This document shows, piece after piece, positions 1 through 11,315 of a stretch of DNA of 64,000 nt. The notes beneath the pieces are model-generated. The model saw nothing but the letters and a program-made list of their open reading frames with translations. It did no database searches and was not told where the DNA came from. The DNA is from Amylostereum areolatum (taxonomy: Eukaryota > Basidiomycota > Agaricomycetes > Russulales > Stereaceae), in the NCBI GenBank assembly GCA_012932865.1, contig SAXG01000001.1:1105693-1169692 (forward strand), in the 5' to 3' direction. A program made the translations under genes and the position numbers. Each line of letters starts with the position of its first letter. The stretch's first letter is position 1.

Positions 1-470
1 CCGCGAGACAAGTGAGCTTTCTGATTGGTTGTGGGACAACAGCCACGTCATCGTAACGCGACACGTGACAGGTCGCGTTGACAAATGCACGTGGCTGCTT
101 GCGTCATCCTAGGCTTGCGCGTCGGCCGGGTCGCCGCGTCGCTCTTCGTCTTGACCTCCACCACGTACTTGGCCACCGTCATACCTTCCCACTCTCTATG
201 GCACCTCTACGCACCGCCGTTAGCGTCAAAGTAGCCTCCATGGCACAGCCCTACTTATACCTTTTACTTTGTATATCAGAAAACAAATTCAAATCAATTT
301 TCCTCCAAAGCAATGTTTGTGCAGCAACACGGACGTGTTTTGTCGCTTCGGTCACGATGACCGCGTCGCTCCCACCCCCCCTGATTGGATTTATTTATAT
401 ATCTAGAGATTTTTCGGGAAATTTCCTCGGTGCTCGGATGAGGCGTGGTGGTCCCGAGCTCGAGTGATGT

Positions 471-510
471 ACGACACGACACGACCCGACACGACACAGT
501 ACAGCACACC
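471..510. repeat. Short ACGAC-type simple repeat
   Basis: Degenerate tandem copies of an ACGAC/ACGACAC unit run for about 40 bp in otherwise non-coding sequence. No reading frame or other element is attached to it. The rest of positions 1-696 shows only a TATA-like A/T stretch near 389-401; I see no supported gene there. Confidence 0.5.
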
Positions 511-696
511 CTGTCATCTGCATCCAGTGCATCTCGGTGCATTCATCTGGATCATGTGCGCATTTTCTTTCTCTCTTGCGAGACGAACTGACATGTACTA
601 TTTGTGCAGAAGAATCTATGCGAGTTGGGGGTGACATTGGCTGGCCATTGGGATGGTGCACCGAGCAGGAACGCAGGTCCACTGATTCCGTCCAAG

Positions 697-1333
697 ATGC
701 AGCCCCCAGAAACAGTGCCCATTCAACCTCCTCGCAAGCGAACGAGAACACGGCCGTCCAGGTATGACTGACCTTAACAAACTGATCAATGTCCTTGCTT
801 ACTATATTGTTGTCTACAGCTTTCCTCGGCTGACGCCATTGGCCACCGCCGGTCTTGAGTGCGAGCACAACGACATCCTCAGGATCCTGAAGGTCCGCAA
901 CAGCATTGTATTGTGTCGTCCACGTCCGAATCAACGACAGGCGACACGATAATGCAAGAACCCAACCAACCAGCAAGCCTCGAACGGAGCTTTCATAGAT
1001 GGTACGTGCATACAGTATCAATCAATGTGATAGTAAAGGCTTTACTGATCCTTTTGTTATCCATATCACAGGTGATATGTCCTCATCGACATTGCATATT
1101 CGCAGGCCTACTCGGCCCTCAGCGACTTGCTTCCTACGCCCCCAAGGACTCCAGCTCTGAACCCTCAAGGAACAGAACAACCCACTCTGCTATCGAAATG
1201 GCAGATTGCCAAGAGAGCCCGACACGAGCGAGAGCATTTGGGACCGTCACAAACCCCTCTAGGCATCCCGGCTACAGTTTTCCTACTATCGGACTGCGAG
1301 TTGAATCTTCTACACTTCATGCTTAGTACTTAG
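697..1333 (+). CDS. Unresolved small spliced gene, function unknown
   Basis: Three open stretches look coding. An ATG at 697 opens a short basic, Pro-rich peptide (motif PPRKRTRTRPS), followed by a GT donor at about 762. A Ser/Thr-rich stretch lies around 880-1005. A last stretch from about 1106 to the TAG at 1331-1333 begins AYSALSDLLPTPPRTP and ends LLHFMLST. The last two join in phase if the donor is the GTGCAT at about 1006 and the acceptor is the AG just before 1106. The first join could not be made in frame with confidence. It would encode roughly 130-160 residues with two basic patches. I do not recognise a family. The coordinates cover the likely extent, not a proven exon model. Confidence 0.3.
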
Positions 1334-1597
1334 TTATGCTTATTTGTTAATAATTATATACCACACGATCCCCACGTCCGTCCGCACGCCGTCTGGCCGC
1401 AGTCGCTTCATCAAGTTATTCGTAGTCAGGAACATATTTGGCATGAAAACCTTACAACCAGAACGACTGTCTTCTGGTTAGGTCAGCCACAGAGACTACA
1501 TGAAAACTACCCTGGCCAAGCAGAGTAATACTAAACACACGCCGTCTGTACTATCAGTGCTTCCAACATTGCAAGAATGAATACGTATGACCCCACT

Positions 1598-3579
1598 CTA
1601 AGATCCCTGTTGTTCGACCAGCGCCGCGGCCGAAACGCACACCATCTCCATCCATCTCTCCATCTTTCCTGCCTCTTTCAAAACTTTATCAACCAGGCAT
1701 TTCCTCTCTTCCTTTACCATCGCGCTATCTCCACAGTTGATGCCGTCCAATAAACCCAACAGTTCATCCAGTCGGTGAATGTGCAGATGCACCGACGAAG
1801 ACGTGTTTCCGACCATCCCGGCCGGCATTGAGGATCTGATCCTGCGCTCGCCTCTTTCGATCTTCGCAGCACGCACAACAATCAGCGCGTTGAGCCCAGC
1901 GAGGTCAACTTCACTGGTCGATGTACCAAGATCCAATTCAACATGCGACGGGAGCCTAAAGTCGCGCTTCAGCCCGCCAAAATAGGACTTGAGGAACCCA
2001 ATCGTCTTCAACGCGAGCTGGGCTTCCGGAGAAAGGTCGGACGCTACCGACGACGATGGCCGCAGATCGGATATTTCCTCAGTGTCGACGTCCTCTGCCC
2101 TGCTGGTCTGGCTGTCACAAGCGGGAGAGATTGAATAGGGTGGAAGAGGAGCCTCTCGCCGATCGACGGGCGACGGTGGCGATACGAATGAAGAATGGGA
2201 TCCTTCAGCGAGCGTACTCCGGAGTGAGGAAGCAAGGTAATCATTGCTATCCTCTGACACAGGACTGTGCTGTGGTAGCACGGGCCCCTGACGCCACCGT
2301 GGCTGGCAGTAATCCCCTCGGCTTGTCTGTGAAGCTGCAGAGCCTTGAGATCGAGACGCCGATAGAGGACACTGGGCGGCAGCGAGCTGCCGATCGAACT
2401 CCCCGTGGACCTTGGCACCCTCAGGCAGGGTCGAACGTGGGGTACCCTGGAGGGAACTTGGGGTGTCTTCCCGAGAGTGTGTGGCCTCCAGTGAAGAAGA
2501 GGGGGAGAGAGCGCGTGGAGGATGTGGGAATACAAAACGAAGATAGTCCTGAGGCGGACAGGAGCTCTCGTCCTGGACGGGCCTGAGGTTTTCAGCGTAG
2601 CCTCTGACAGAAGGCTCCGATGGCCAGGGTGGACGAATCGGAGAAGGTTGTTGAATGTCTTGTTGTATTACAGGCGATGCTGCGCGAGATAACAAAGGTG
2701 CCACGGATGTTGCGGGTCCGTATGGAAGGATAGAGGCAGACGGATGAGGTGTGATGGGCCCACAGGCTGCAATTAATCCGGGAGACCCTTCCGTCGATGG
2801 CGTACAAGCGTCGATGAAGTTCGACGATGAAACAGTAGGTGCGGCGGTCATCTTCATTGGACCGACCGGGTCCTTCCACCGATTCTGGGGCGGGTTCGAC
2901 TGCTCGATGAACTGTAGCTCATTCAAGGAATCGCTCTGGTCGGACGGCGGAGTCTGCTGCTGCAAAGTAACGCGTGCGTTCTGTCCGATGCTGCCGGGGT
3001 GAGAGGGCGGAAGGACATCCATCGAATTCTGCTGGAATTATGTAAGGTATCAGAGAACATGGCAGGATAAGTTGGCATATAAAGCTTACTTACCATATGG
3101 TCAACACCATTCAGTTTGATATTTCTGGACATGGTTTCAGCGACGTGGGCCACCTTCTGAACATGCTGCGCCAATGTCGAGATTGCTTGGGAGCATTCGC
3201 CTCGTCTTGCCATTTTATTCTCACGACTCTCCGTGAATAGTTTCGCTATCTTTGACTCCAAGTTGATGTCCTCTCGGTCCTCCTCCTCCTGCATATCCCG
3301 CATGCAGCATTCCAAATACCGTTGGGACCTCGAAAGCCTTTCGAGGACGTTAAGCAAGGTCAAGACCTCGAACCGTGCTTGAGCTTGGTTGTCCTCGTAC
3401 AATTGTCGATCGTGTTCAAGCCTCTCGCCCATGCCCTCGACGTGCGAGACAAGGCCGTCCATTGCAACGTGGGTATTTCGCAGAAGCTCCTGCAAATGCT
3501 GTGGCCAAGGCCGTTGTCTTGGTCGAAGAGAACTCCAGGAAGAGACGGCACCGTGCGAGGAACAAGACGAGGCAATCAT
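1598..3579 (-). CDS. Coiled-coil / disordered hypothetical protein
   Basis: Two exons, complement(1598..3031, 3094..3579), join in phase 0 across a 62-nt intron with a perfect GTAAGT donor, giving about 639 residues. The first 160 residues are rich in Leu, Glu, Arg and Gln with heptad-like spacing, for example RFEVLTLLNVLERLSRSQRY, and probably form a coiled coil. The middle 300 residues are Ser/Pro-rich and probably disordered. The last 140 residues are again ordered, with a helix around GLNALIVVRAAKIERGERR and a Cys/Met-containing C-terminus. No catalytic motif or membrane segment is visible and I do not recognise the family. The layout, a coiled coil plus a long disordered linker, would fit a scaffold or cytoskeletal adaptor, but that is inference. 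A 240-bp coding-poor stretch (3867-4095) separates it from the next gene. Confidence 0.7.
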
Positions 3580-4095
3580 TGTGGAGGGAGTCTAAGGGAC
3601 TCGGGAGTCTCTGGGGAACTTTTAAGCCAACGACCAGCGAAGGGGATAGATATGATAGTCGAGGAGATAAGGACCCCGAAGGCCTCGTGTTGATCCTGAA
3701 CAGGGAAGACGATGGCGGCGTACTCTGTAGTCCGACTTGAGCCATTCGAGGGTATCCTAGGATTTCGAAGCGCCACACCACGTTGCAATGAGTGCGTCAC
3801 GGGAATGCATGCCTCGTACCAGCGGAATGCCGATGATCCTTGACTAAAATCACCTCCCCAGAGCACAAGCAGTGAGAAAGTACACGTCAGCTGTTGGACA
3901 TCATGGTCAAGTTACTTGTCTGGATGCTCGAAGCCAAGGGCATCGATAGGCCTTGCGTGATAACCTTCTCTCAGGCTGAGGGTTGATGCCCCAAAATCGA
4001 ATGTTATAGAGAGCTAATATTAGCCAGGAAACACCCAGTAAGCTGACAATCATGCCACTGTTGTAAGTTACCCGCATAGACGACACGTCTGGCCG

Positions 4096-5557
4096 TCATG
4101 GAGAATCCAAGTTCTCTATGCTCCACTCCGGGGATATTAAGATTGAATAGTCGTCAAAATCTCCTGCAAGAAAGCGGTACATAGATGCCCATGCAATCAT
4201 CACAGCATTGTCTGCGACGCGAACGTTATCAGATGACAACACGCTGAGAGAGACCATTGCAAGCGTACCGGTGCAGAGTGATGGTGGCGGAAAAACGAGG
4301 GAGATTGGCGAAGCAGTGCTTGCATTCGAGACACATATTTGCAGCCTATACATATGTCAGCTTCATTATCATAGGTGAGCTAAACGATGAACCTTTCGCG
4401 AAGGAAGGCGTTACTAGCGACACCGCCGCTCACGACAAGATGTCGAATGTCGATGCCCTCTCGTTGACAATAGTTTAATCCGAGAGCGATTTTGTCTTCC
4501 AATTGTGCCACGGCCGCTCGTTGGAATTCTCTGGCAACGGCGCGTCTGGTCCCAAGGTTGAGATTGTCGATTCCTTTGGTCGTGATATACCGCTCTACAG
4601 CAGAATGTAATCCGGAGAAGGAAAAGGCCATGACTCCCGGAACTGCCTTCGAAAATGCGGGGACGTCAAACTCGACGGATTCGCCTTCTGAAACAGGCCG
4701 ACAAAAATCTTCTAGGGCTGCACCTGGACCAAAGGAGGATGACCAAGGTAGCTTGAGCATACGTGATACTTTGTCGATGACTCGACCTATGCTTGCGTCG
4801 GAAGTGGTTGCAAGGATACGAAACGACGTCTGTGAAATGGCCAGTAAAAGAAGGGTATGTCCTCCTGATACAAGCAATGTAAGGAAGGGATATGTCGGCC
4901 GGGACTCCGGGGTCGATGTCAGGAGAGCAGTCAAGGCGTGTGCTTGCTGGAAAGAAATAGTTATCCAGGGATCATTACAGGTGAAGAAAACTGAGCAGAC
5001 CATATGATGAACGCCAACGAGAGGCTTGTTGAGGGCTGCAGCAAGAGTTCTTGCAGCGCTGGATCCGACACCCAGGCATCCCGGCATCCCTGCGATTATT
5101 TGTGAGCCAACGCTGTCTTCGAGAGCGCGAACAACATATATACCCGGCCCTCTTGTGAACGCAATGCCGTCTACCTCGTGTGCCTGCATGTTGGCGTCGG
5201 CCAAGGCCTCTCGAACGGCATGACCCTTGAAAACATTGAGCGAGGATCGCACAGCAGGAAAGGCAACACGCACAATATTCTCCTGGTGAGCATACACAGC
5301 CTCTCGCGGATGGATGCCTCCAAATTTTTCGTGTCTACATAAGTAGCTGTGAGCTTGCGACATGTAGACGGGAGTAGACTAAATGCTGCGCACACAGTGT
5401 GTTGTTTCTTCACAACATTGGAGAGTATTTGACGGGAGGATGTGACAATGGCGACGCCTGTGTCATCGGCAGAAGACTCGATAGCGAGGACAGTGAAAGA
5501 GCGCTTGGAGGGGAGACATGAGCGCGGGAGACGACCAGAGTACCGAAGTAAGTTCAT
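4096..5557 (-). CDS. QRI7: Mitochondrial tRNA N6-threonylcarbamoyladenosine synthase (Kae1/TsaD/Qri7 family)
   Basis: Transfers the threonylcarbamoyl group from threonylcarbamoyl-AMP to A37 of ANN-decoding tRNAs. The Qri7/OSGEPL1 branch acts in mitochondria, and the N-terminus here (RYSGRLPRSCLPSKRSF) is Arg/Ser-rich like a targeting peptide. Family motifs in order: AIESSADDTGVAIV, KFGGIHPREA, TRGPG joined to MPGCLGVGSSAARTLAAAL, the metal site HHM joined to QAHAL, LVSGGHT, FSFSGLHSAV, and VVSGGVASN. At least four introns are needed. One splits RGPG/MPG and one splits HHM/QAH. The final exon (QICVSNASTASPISLVFPPP to the stop at 4096) joins after SNAFLRER. The introns at RGPG and HHM contain no stop, so retention would insert residues rather than truncate. 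Starts head-to-head with BIT61, with 243 bp between the ATGs. Identity is secure; exact exon edges are less so. Confidence 0.9.
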
Positions 5558-5800
5558 GGCCGCGCACGTCGCCGCGCAGCTGCAGAAGAGCCGACGCTTC
5601 CTCTCCGCTGCTCTCTGCCCCGACTCATTTTAGGATCCCAACGACCTTGCTACTCTTTCATTCCCTTCGCTGAGGAAGTTGCGAATATCCCCTAATCTCA
5701 AGTCAACTTACATCCGACCACTACCCACATCGACTGGAACCGAACCATCAAGCCTGTTCCCGACTGAATATTCCGTCTATTAAAGCGAACCCGGATACAG

Positions 5801-7801
5801 ATGGGTGCAGACCGCTTTGCAAATAACCCATCGACGTTCGACCACGCAAACGCTGGTCAAAGTGTATCTGCCGTGGCCGGAATTGAATCTCCCATTCAAG
5901 GGCCATCGACGGGCAAGCGCCTCGCGCTCTTCGCAGACAAGCTCTCCTCTGGTGGCGGAGCCATCGCTCGTGCTCCCGCACAGCTTCTCCCTTCACGCTC
6001 AGGCTCTCATTCGCGCGGTGATTCTCAAACTACCCGCGACGCCGCTGCGTCCCCCGCGCCCCTCATGACTTCCGTCAGCACTTCCAAATCGCACACCTCA
6101 CCTTCCAAGGTGAGCTTGCGATCTATCTCTGTTCTTAGATCTCCTTGTCCCATCGCCACCGCGTCATGTGCTGCTCCGGTGGCCTTGTTCTCCGAGTGTC
6201 TATTATGGCACCAGTTGTGATAGATATCACATCCAGTTCCCTGTACGGCCAACACGTATTCCAACTAATCCTTCGTCCTTGAAGACTTCAGCCCGCACCT
6301 ACGACTCCAATCTTGTCTCCCGCGAGATGCATAGGCTAGGAAACTTCGCCCATCTACCCACTTCCCTGGGGCCGTCCCCGGGAGCATCCGCGTCCACACT
6401 CACGTTGCCGTCCAATGGTATGCCGGCGTCATCTTTGTCGGCTGTCATGTCAGGAGACAACCCATGGGGCAGTCTTCACGTACTGGTCCTACCCCTGTTC
6501 AATAGTGAGCCACTGCGAGTGCCGATGTGAGCATGCACATGCCTCATCTGTTGTTGATACTCACAAGATCATGACAGCGAGGATTTGAATACCCTTGTGA
6601 AGCGTCATATCCAAACGGTTGTCTCAAACTCGCCGCCTAAAGCTGTCGCAACCCTTGAGTCGGAAACTTCGGATCTTATCGCCTCCGGGATGGATACGTT
6701 CAATGGGAAGTTGGCAGGTGTGGGAGACGACAAATTGGTCGGCCGAGTAGTGGAACTTTGGGGGTTCTTTTGGGATCAAGTGTTACCATACGTAGAGGGA
6801 GTGCGTACTTTCTCCAATTCCTCTCCTCCTTGTCTTCTCATGCGATCATAAAGGTCTTACTTCCTCTTCAAACGGACGAGCTGCTATTGACCTTATACCG
6901 CACTCCTAAATCTCACCGGGCTTCCTCACCTTCCCGACAGAATGGAAAGGGTTCGATGTCCATGTCCAATTACAATCCCTTATCCACTTCTCAGATCGAC
7001 GTCCGTACACTGGCACTACGGTCCTTCCGGGATAAGATCATCCTCCCCATATTCCCCAGGCTTCATGCACGAATCAACACGCAGAAACAAGAAAACTTTA
7101 CTGAGGGGCATACCTATCCTCGGTTACAACAAATGTGTGTCCATTCGACAACGCAAATCATACAACCCTTCTGACTGTACTTCAGGCTTCTCGTGCTTGT
7201 TTCCCAAGGCCGGAGACAGCCAGCCTCACTATCTCTGACCTCCCGAGTACCACAACCACCACCTGGCGAATCAGCCGTTAATCACCTTCTTCGTCTTGTG
7301 CGTGCGCCCGGCCATGGCACCCGAGTCTCAAACATGTCCAATCGCATGCAACACCAGGCGCGCACTCTTTCGTTTCTTTCTGGGAATATCCCTCGGGATC
7401 GTCGCGGTCGCATTGGACATCGGCCAGGTCCGCTTGACTTGGATGAACATCGGGCGGTAGAAGATGACGGTCAAGCGACGCCACGTACAACAGCAGGGCG
7501 TATCAATCGTGAACGAGAGCGGGAGATTTTGAACTCGTTGCGCAGTCCAGATCTCCCACAGGACCAAGCGGGCGAGGGCGGCTGGGGTTTAGGTGCGTGG
7601 AATGAGGATGGGAAAGACAAAGAGGAAGATGACGAGGACGAGCAGTGGAACTGGGACCAGGCTCAGGTATGTGTGAGGTGACTATGCGCATTGCGTGGGA
7701 GCTGAATATGCACATAGGCAGCAGTGGAGCGCTTGGTGGGAATGAAGCCGGTGAATGACTCGCCTGCTCGTCCAGAAGGTGGCCGTAGAAGAATGACTTG
7801 A
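5801..7801 (+). CDS. BIT61: HbrB/Bit61-like subunit of TOR complex 2
   Basis: Six exons, join(5801..6109, 6285..6526, 6578..6800, 6854..7134, 7186..7666, 7718..7801), keep one frame and give 539 residues. The HbrB domain covers about residues 150-400, with recognisable stretches VLVLPLFN, EDLNTLVKRHIQ, VELWGFFWDQVLPYVEG joined to VLLPLQTDELLL, VRTLALRSFRDKIILPIF and PRLQQM joined to LLVLVSQ. The N-terminal 100 residues are Ser-rich and disordered. The C-terminus is acidic (DEDEQWNWDQAQ) and then AAVERLVGMKP. In yeast, Bit61 and its paralogue Bit2 are non-essential TORC2 subunits at the plasma membrane; the mammalian relatives are Protor/PRR5. TORC2 phosphorylates the hydrophobic motif of Ypk-type AGC kinases, whose activation loop is the target of PDK1 (32163-35045 here). 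The 175-nt first intron is the longest of the gene. Confidence 0.92.
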
Positions 7802-8150
7802 ATGTGTCTTACCACTTTTTCGTTCAGCGCACGGATTTGGGCTACTTGCACTTGTATGTATATCAACTGCACCTATCCATACGTTGTTACCTATACTTGC
7901 CATTGGATATCGAACGCTGACCAGCTTCCCACCAAGTACGACAGAATATTAACGGTGAAGTGAGACGGGGTGGACACGGACACGTGATGGATATCTGGAT
8001 TCTCTTCGCGTCCAATTCAGAGATAATTCACCCCACTTTCATTTGCGCCACTCCCCGCGATTGGGTTGCGCAACGTCACTTAACCTTCCTTATGACGACA
8101 AGCTACGACCTCGTGGAGCCTGCGGCCAACCCGTGGCGCCTCTCGGAAGG

Positions 8151-8157
8151 TATATAA
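8151..8157 (+). promoter_or_regulatory. TATA box of the CON-6 gene
   Basis: A perfect TATATAA lies 93-99 bp upstream of the CON-6 start codon, followed by a C/T-rich leader and CACC-like bases before the ATG. The clear TATA box fits a strongly inducible gene; most neighbouring housekeeping genes lack one. Confidence 0.6.
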
Positions 8158-8249
8158 AGACCACTGGTTTGATCGTTCGGTTCTCAGACCTTCCTTCACT
8201 CACTTTTCAGCTTGTCACACCCCTCTTTATCAATCTTTCTTGACCTACC

Positions 8250-8895
8250 ATGTCGTCCGGTATGTTCTGGCTCACTCTTTTGTTGATATTGCTCTGAGTA
8301 TGGTTTCCAGAAAACAAAAACCAAGGACGCGTCGCTGCCGGCCTGAAGGCTTCCATTAAAAATCCAAACGTGTCCTCGGAAGCCAAAGAGCAAGCGCGAG
8401 AGCGACTTGACACTATGGGCGCAGTGGATCGCGACACGCAACCACGCCATTCCGATGAGGTGGTAGCTGGCGACGAGCACCAAAATCGGGTTCTCGGTGA
8501 GCGGCGAAACTATGCATGGTAATCTGACCTTCCAGACTGACAGCCTGTGCAGGCGGCTACAAGTCCACTTTAGCCAGTGTGTAATACTCCTGAATCCCGC
8601 CGTGTTTTCTCACACGTCATGGCAGATACGCACACATCCCCTGAGGCCAAAGCTCATGCTCGTGAAGCACTCGCAGCCTCAGGTATGGATGTCGACGCCC
8701 CACTGGTTGAGGGCACCTCCGAAGACGAGCATCTCACCCGCGTACTGGCGGGGTACAAGGCGGCTCTGCACAGTATGTCGTTGTTAATACGTCGGATGTG
8801 GCAACCGCTTACTTCGTGTGTATACAGATGACAACGTTTCGGATGCTGCCAAACAACATGCGCGCGAAGTCTTGGAGGAAAACGGCGCCTTGTAG
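8250..8895 (+). CDS. con-6: Conidiation-specific protein 6 (CON-6) family, three repeats
   Basis: Five exons, join(8250..8259, 8311..8496, 8553..8576, 8626..8772, 8828..8895), give 144 residues. Three copies of the CON-6 repeat are visible: RVAAGLKASIKNPNVSSEAK, then RVLGGYKSTLANTHTSPEAK, then RVLAGYKAALHNDNVSDAAK, each followed by a helix of the type AREALAASG. CON-6 proteins are small, hydrophilic and accumulate late in asexual development or under stress in Neurospora and relatives; their biochemical role is unknown. The protein is charged, with no signal peptide or membrane segment, and so probably cytosolic. The first coding exon is only 10 nt and the third only 24 nt. Introns sit at the same phase-1 site before the Asn in repeats 2 and 3, which argues for internal duplication. 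Family members known to me often have fewer repeats. Confidence 0.92.
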
Positions 8896-9075
8896 TTTGA
8901 ATCTGGTAATGTTATACTGCATCTCTACCTATTGGCAGATGAATTTATAAGATCTCACAAGCACACTTCTTATCCTCTTGAATGAATTTCGCAATTGATC
9001 TGTAATAACCCCATTGCCCATGTATCATACGCACTGTAAGGGCATTGTGTCTCAGCAAATCTGAAACATATCAAC

Positions 9076-9168
9076 GTCACTTTGCCGGAGTGGTTAACGG
9101 GATCGCCTGCTACTTATCAGCGAAGCGGTTGGGCTTTGCCCGCGAGTGTTCGAATCGCTCAGGTGACG
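9076..9168 (+). tRNA. tRNA-Ser(GCT) with a very short intron
   Basis: A full class II cloverleaf can be drawn over 93 nt. The acceptor arm pairs GTCACTT with AGGTGAC, with discriminator G at 9168. The D-stem is CCG/CGG around AGTGGTTAA. The long variable arm pairs GGGC with GCCC. The T-arm is GAGTG-TTCGAAT-CGCTC. The anticodon stem TCGC/GCGA encloses 13 nt instead of 7, which fits loop CTGCTA+A with anticodon GCT at 9109-9111 and a 6-nt insert at about 9113-9118, the canonical intron site one base 3' of the anticodon. The A and B boxes are intact, and a T-run follows at about 9172 as a Pol III stop. It lies 175 bp upstream of GPI18 on the same strand. Confidence 0.85.
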
Positions 9169-9342
9169 ATGTTTTTACATGGAGTCGGGACTGGGACCCT
9201 GGGTGGCTGTGGGACTGTGAAGTTCAAGTTGAAGACTTGAAAGTTGAAGTTCAACTGTCTCGGAGCCTGTGACCTGTCGGAGTCTGGAGAAGGTCCCGAA
9301 GTCAGAGACTTGGTACTTGAACGGACCACTGCGACATTCTTT

Positions 9343-10732
9343 ATGGCCAATGCTACAACATCTCTCGCAAGCGTTGTCCATTGTCATCTTCGTCAATTGA
9401 CATATCTCTCTATCCTATATCGTCTTCTCGTCCTTGGCCTCATATATGCATCCTCGTTCCTCCCTCTTTTTGACGCCTCGTCCATGGCCCTGCTACCACG
9501 GACGACACAACGATTGACATCTTCCCTCCTCCGTTGGGATACATTTCACTTTGCGTCGATTGCTCGTGATGGATACATATACGAGTACCAGTGGGCTTTC
9601 CTTCCCGGAACACCCGCCGTGATGAAAGTAATCGGCTTCGTCCTACACTGGCTTCTTGGGAAGCGAGATCTGGGACAGCCACTGGGATGGACCGAGTTGG
9701 TCCAGGCGGGAGGCATCGGTGCGTTAGTATGCAGCAATACTCAAAGTCTTTATCGTCTCTCCTTGCACCACCTCAAATCGTCGTCCCTTGCTTTTCTTGC
9801 GACACTGCTATCCTTACTTCCGAGCAGTCCCGCAACGGCGCACTACGCAGGATACGCGGATCCCTTCTTTACCTTCTTCTCTTACCGGGGTAATTGGTTT
9901 TCTCTGCTTTCCAGATGCCTAGAGGGACTGACGATGTGTTAGGCATGTTGGCATGTGCTCGTAAGCAATATGTATGTGGAGCACTTCATTTCGCCCTTGC
10001 TACGGGGTTCCGGTCCAATGGCACCCTTCTCGCGGGTTACATCCTCTGGGGTCTTGTCTTCGAACGGCTACTTATATACCGGAAGTTGGTGAGTTGCTTT
10101 CTACCCGTCGTGCTGTATGCCATTCTAAGGTTTTATAATAGCCGTCCGTTCGCGCACTTATTCTCTCCGTGATCCTGTCTATGATCGTCGTTGCACCTTT
10201 TGTTTTCCACCAGATTCTGGCTTACCTCACGTTTTGTTCGTCAAATGACCGAACACTGGATCACTTACCCTCTTGGTGCTCCAACTACCCACCTGCCATT
10301 TACTCATACGTCCAGTCGAAGTACTGGAATGTCGGTTTTCTTCATTATTGGACTTTAGCGCAACTCCCGAACATTCTCCTTGCCCTCCCCGTCCTGAGCG
10401 CACTCGTTACCTTTTCTGTATACCACCTTCACGCGTGTTTGCATACAATCATCCTTCGCTCCCCTCTACTGTCGCCGCCATCGGATCTAGTCTTCTCGGA
10501 TCCTTCACTGACCCCCTTCACTGTACACACCGTTATCATGTGTGCAATCCTTCTGTTTTCGTCACATACCCAGATCGCTTTGCGTCTGGCCCCTTCTCTT
10601 CCTACTACTTATTGGGCTGCGGCATGGCTTCTAGTTTCGTATCCGCGGGTAGGGCGTGCTTGGGTTCTATGGAGTGTTGTGTGGGGGGCCGTATCAGTTG
10701 TTTTATGGGGAGTCTTCTTACCCCCGGCCTGA
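9343..10732 (+). CDS. GPI18: GPI mannosyltransferase 2 (PIG-V/Gpi18)
   Basis: Three exons, join(9343..9889, 9943..10088, 10142..10732), give 427 residues. The enzyme adds the second mannose to the GPI anchor precursor in the ER lumen, using dolichol-phosphate mannose. Family landmarks are the luminal RWDTFHFASIARDGYIYEYQ, AHYAGYADPFFTFFSYRGML, LATGFRSNGTLLAGYILWG and YVQSKYWNVGFLHYWTLAQL. About eight hydrophobic segments are visible from residue 20 to the end, as expected for this multi-pass family, and the length is normal. The ATG at 9343 (MANATTS) is chosen because it opens just before the first TM; an in-frame ATG at 9244 would add residues that do not look conserved. It could be co-regulated with other GPI genes, but none is adjacent; the Cdc1/Ted1-like gene at the window edge acts later on GPI anchors. 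Confidence 0.93.
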
Positions 10733-10897
10733 CGACGGCTCTGGCTGTATTAATACGTCGGTAATATACTTCGTCATGTTGTGACCGGCTGGATCGGAGG
10801 ATGCCACTAAGATTCAGAATCCAATACTATTAAGTACGAGCGTGCACTACATTAGTACTGACAATGCACGTCCCCAGTACATAGGCGCGACTCTGAC

Positions 10898-10912
10898 ATC
10901 ACGTGGTCGCAA
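10898..10912. repeat. Target-site duplication of the outer LINE (3' side)
   Basis: ATCACGTGGTCGCAA, identical to 11891-11905. The two copies bracket the LINE fragment, and the LINE's A-rich tail abuts this copy. Confidence 0.85.
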
Positions 10913-11300
10913 TTTTTATTTATTTAATTACATTTGTATCCCGCGTTTGTCCCGCGTCAAGTACCTAGGACTAAATGCGGCAGTGGGTGGAGGTATGTGG
11001 CGTGAAGTGGGATGTAAGAGTAGGACGATGGGGCGCGAGGGTCAATGTATCGAGGGGGGGGGTCAGATGTAGTCAGAGAACCGTATAGTAGAGTGAATTA
11101 TCCTGGGTCCACGTCGTCTGGTACTGGGGGAGGAGGGAGTTCGTTCGGTGCTTTGGCGAAAGCGCGTGAGGCGCCGACGAACTTGGCGAGGGCCCAGAGG
11201 CCGGCTTGGGTGCCGAGGATAAAGGGTGTTGAGAGAGTTCGCGATACGGCACGAAGGTGGTGCCGCTGGTCTTCGAAGAGCGGACAGTCGGCGCGGCGAG

Positions 11301-11315
11301 GATGTGGTCACGAGT
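11301..11315. repeat. Target-site duplication of the nested LINE (5' side)
   Basis: GATGTGGTCACGAGT, identical to 11452-11466. The site lies inside the coding region of the outer LINE (the TRDHI codons). Confidence 0.85.
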
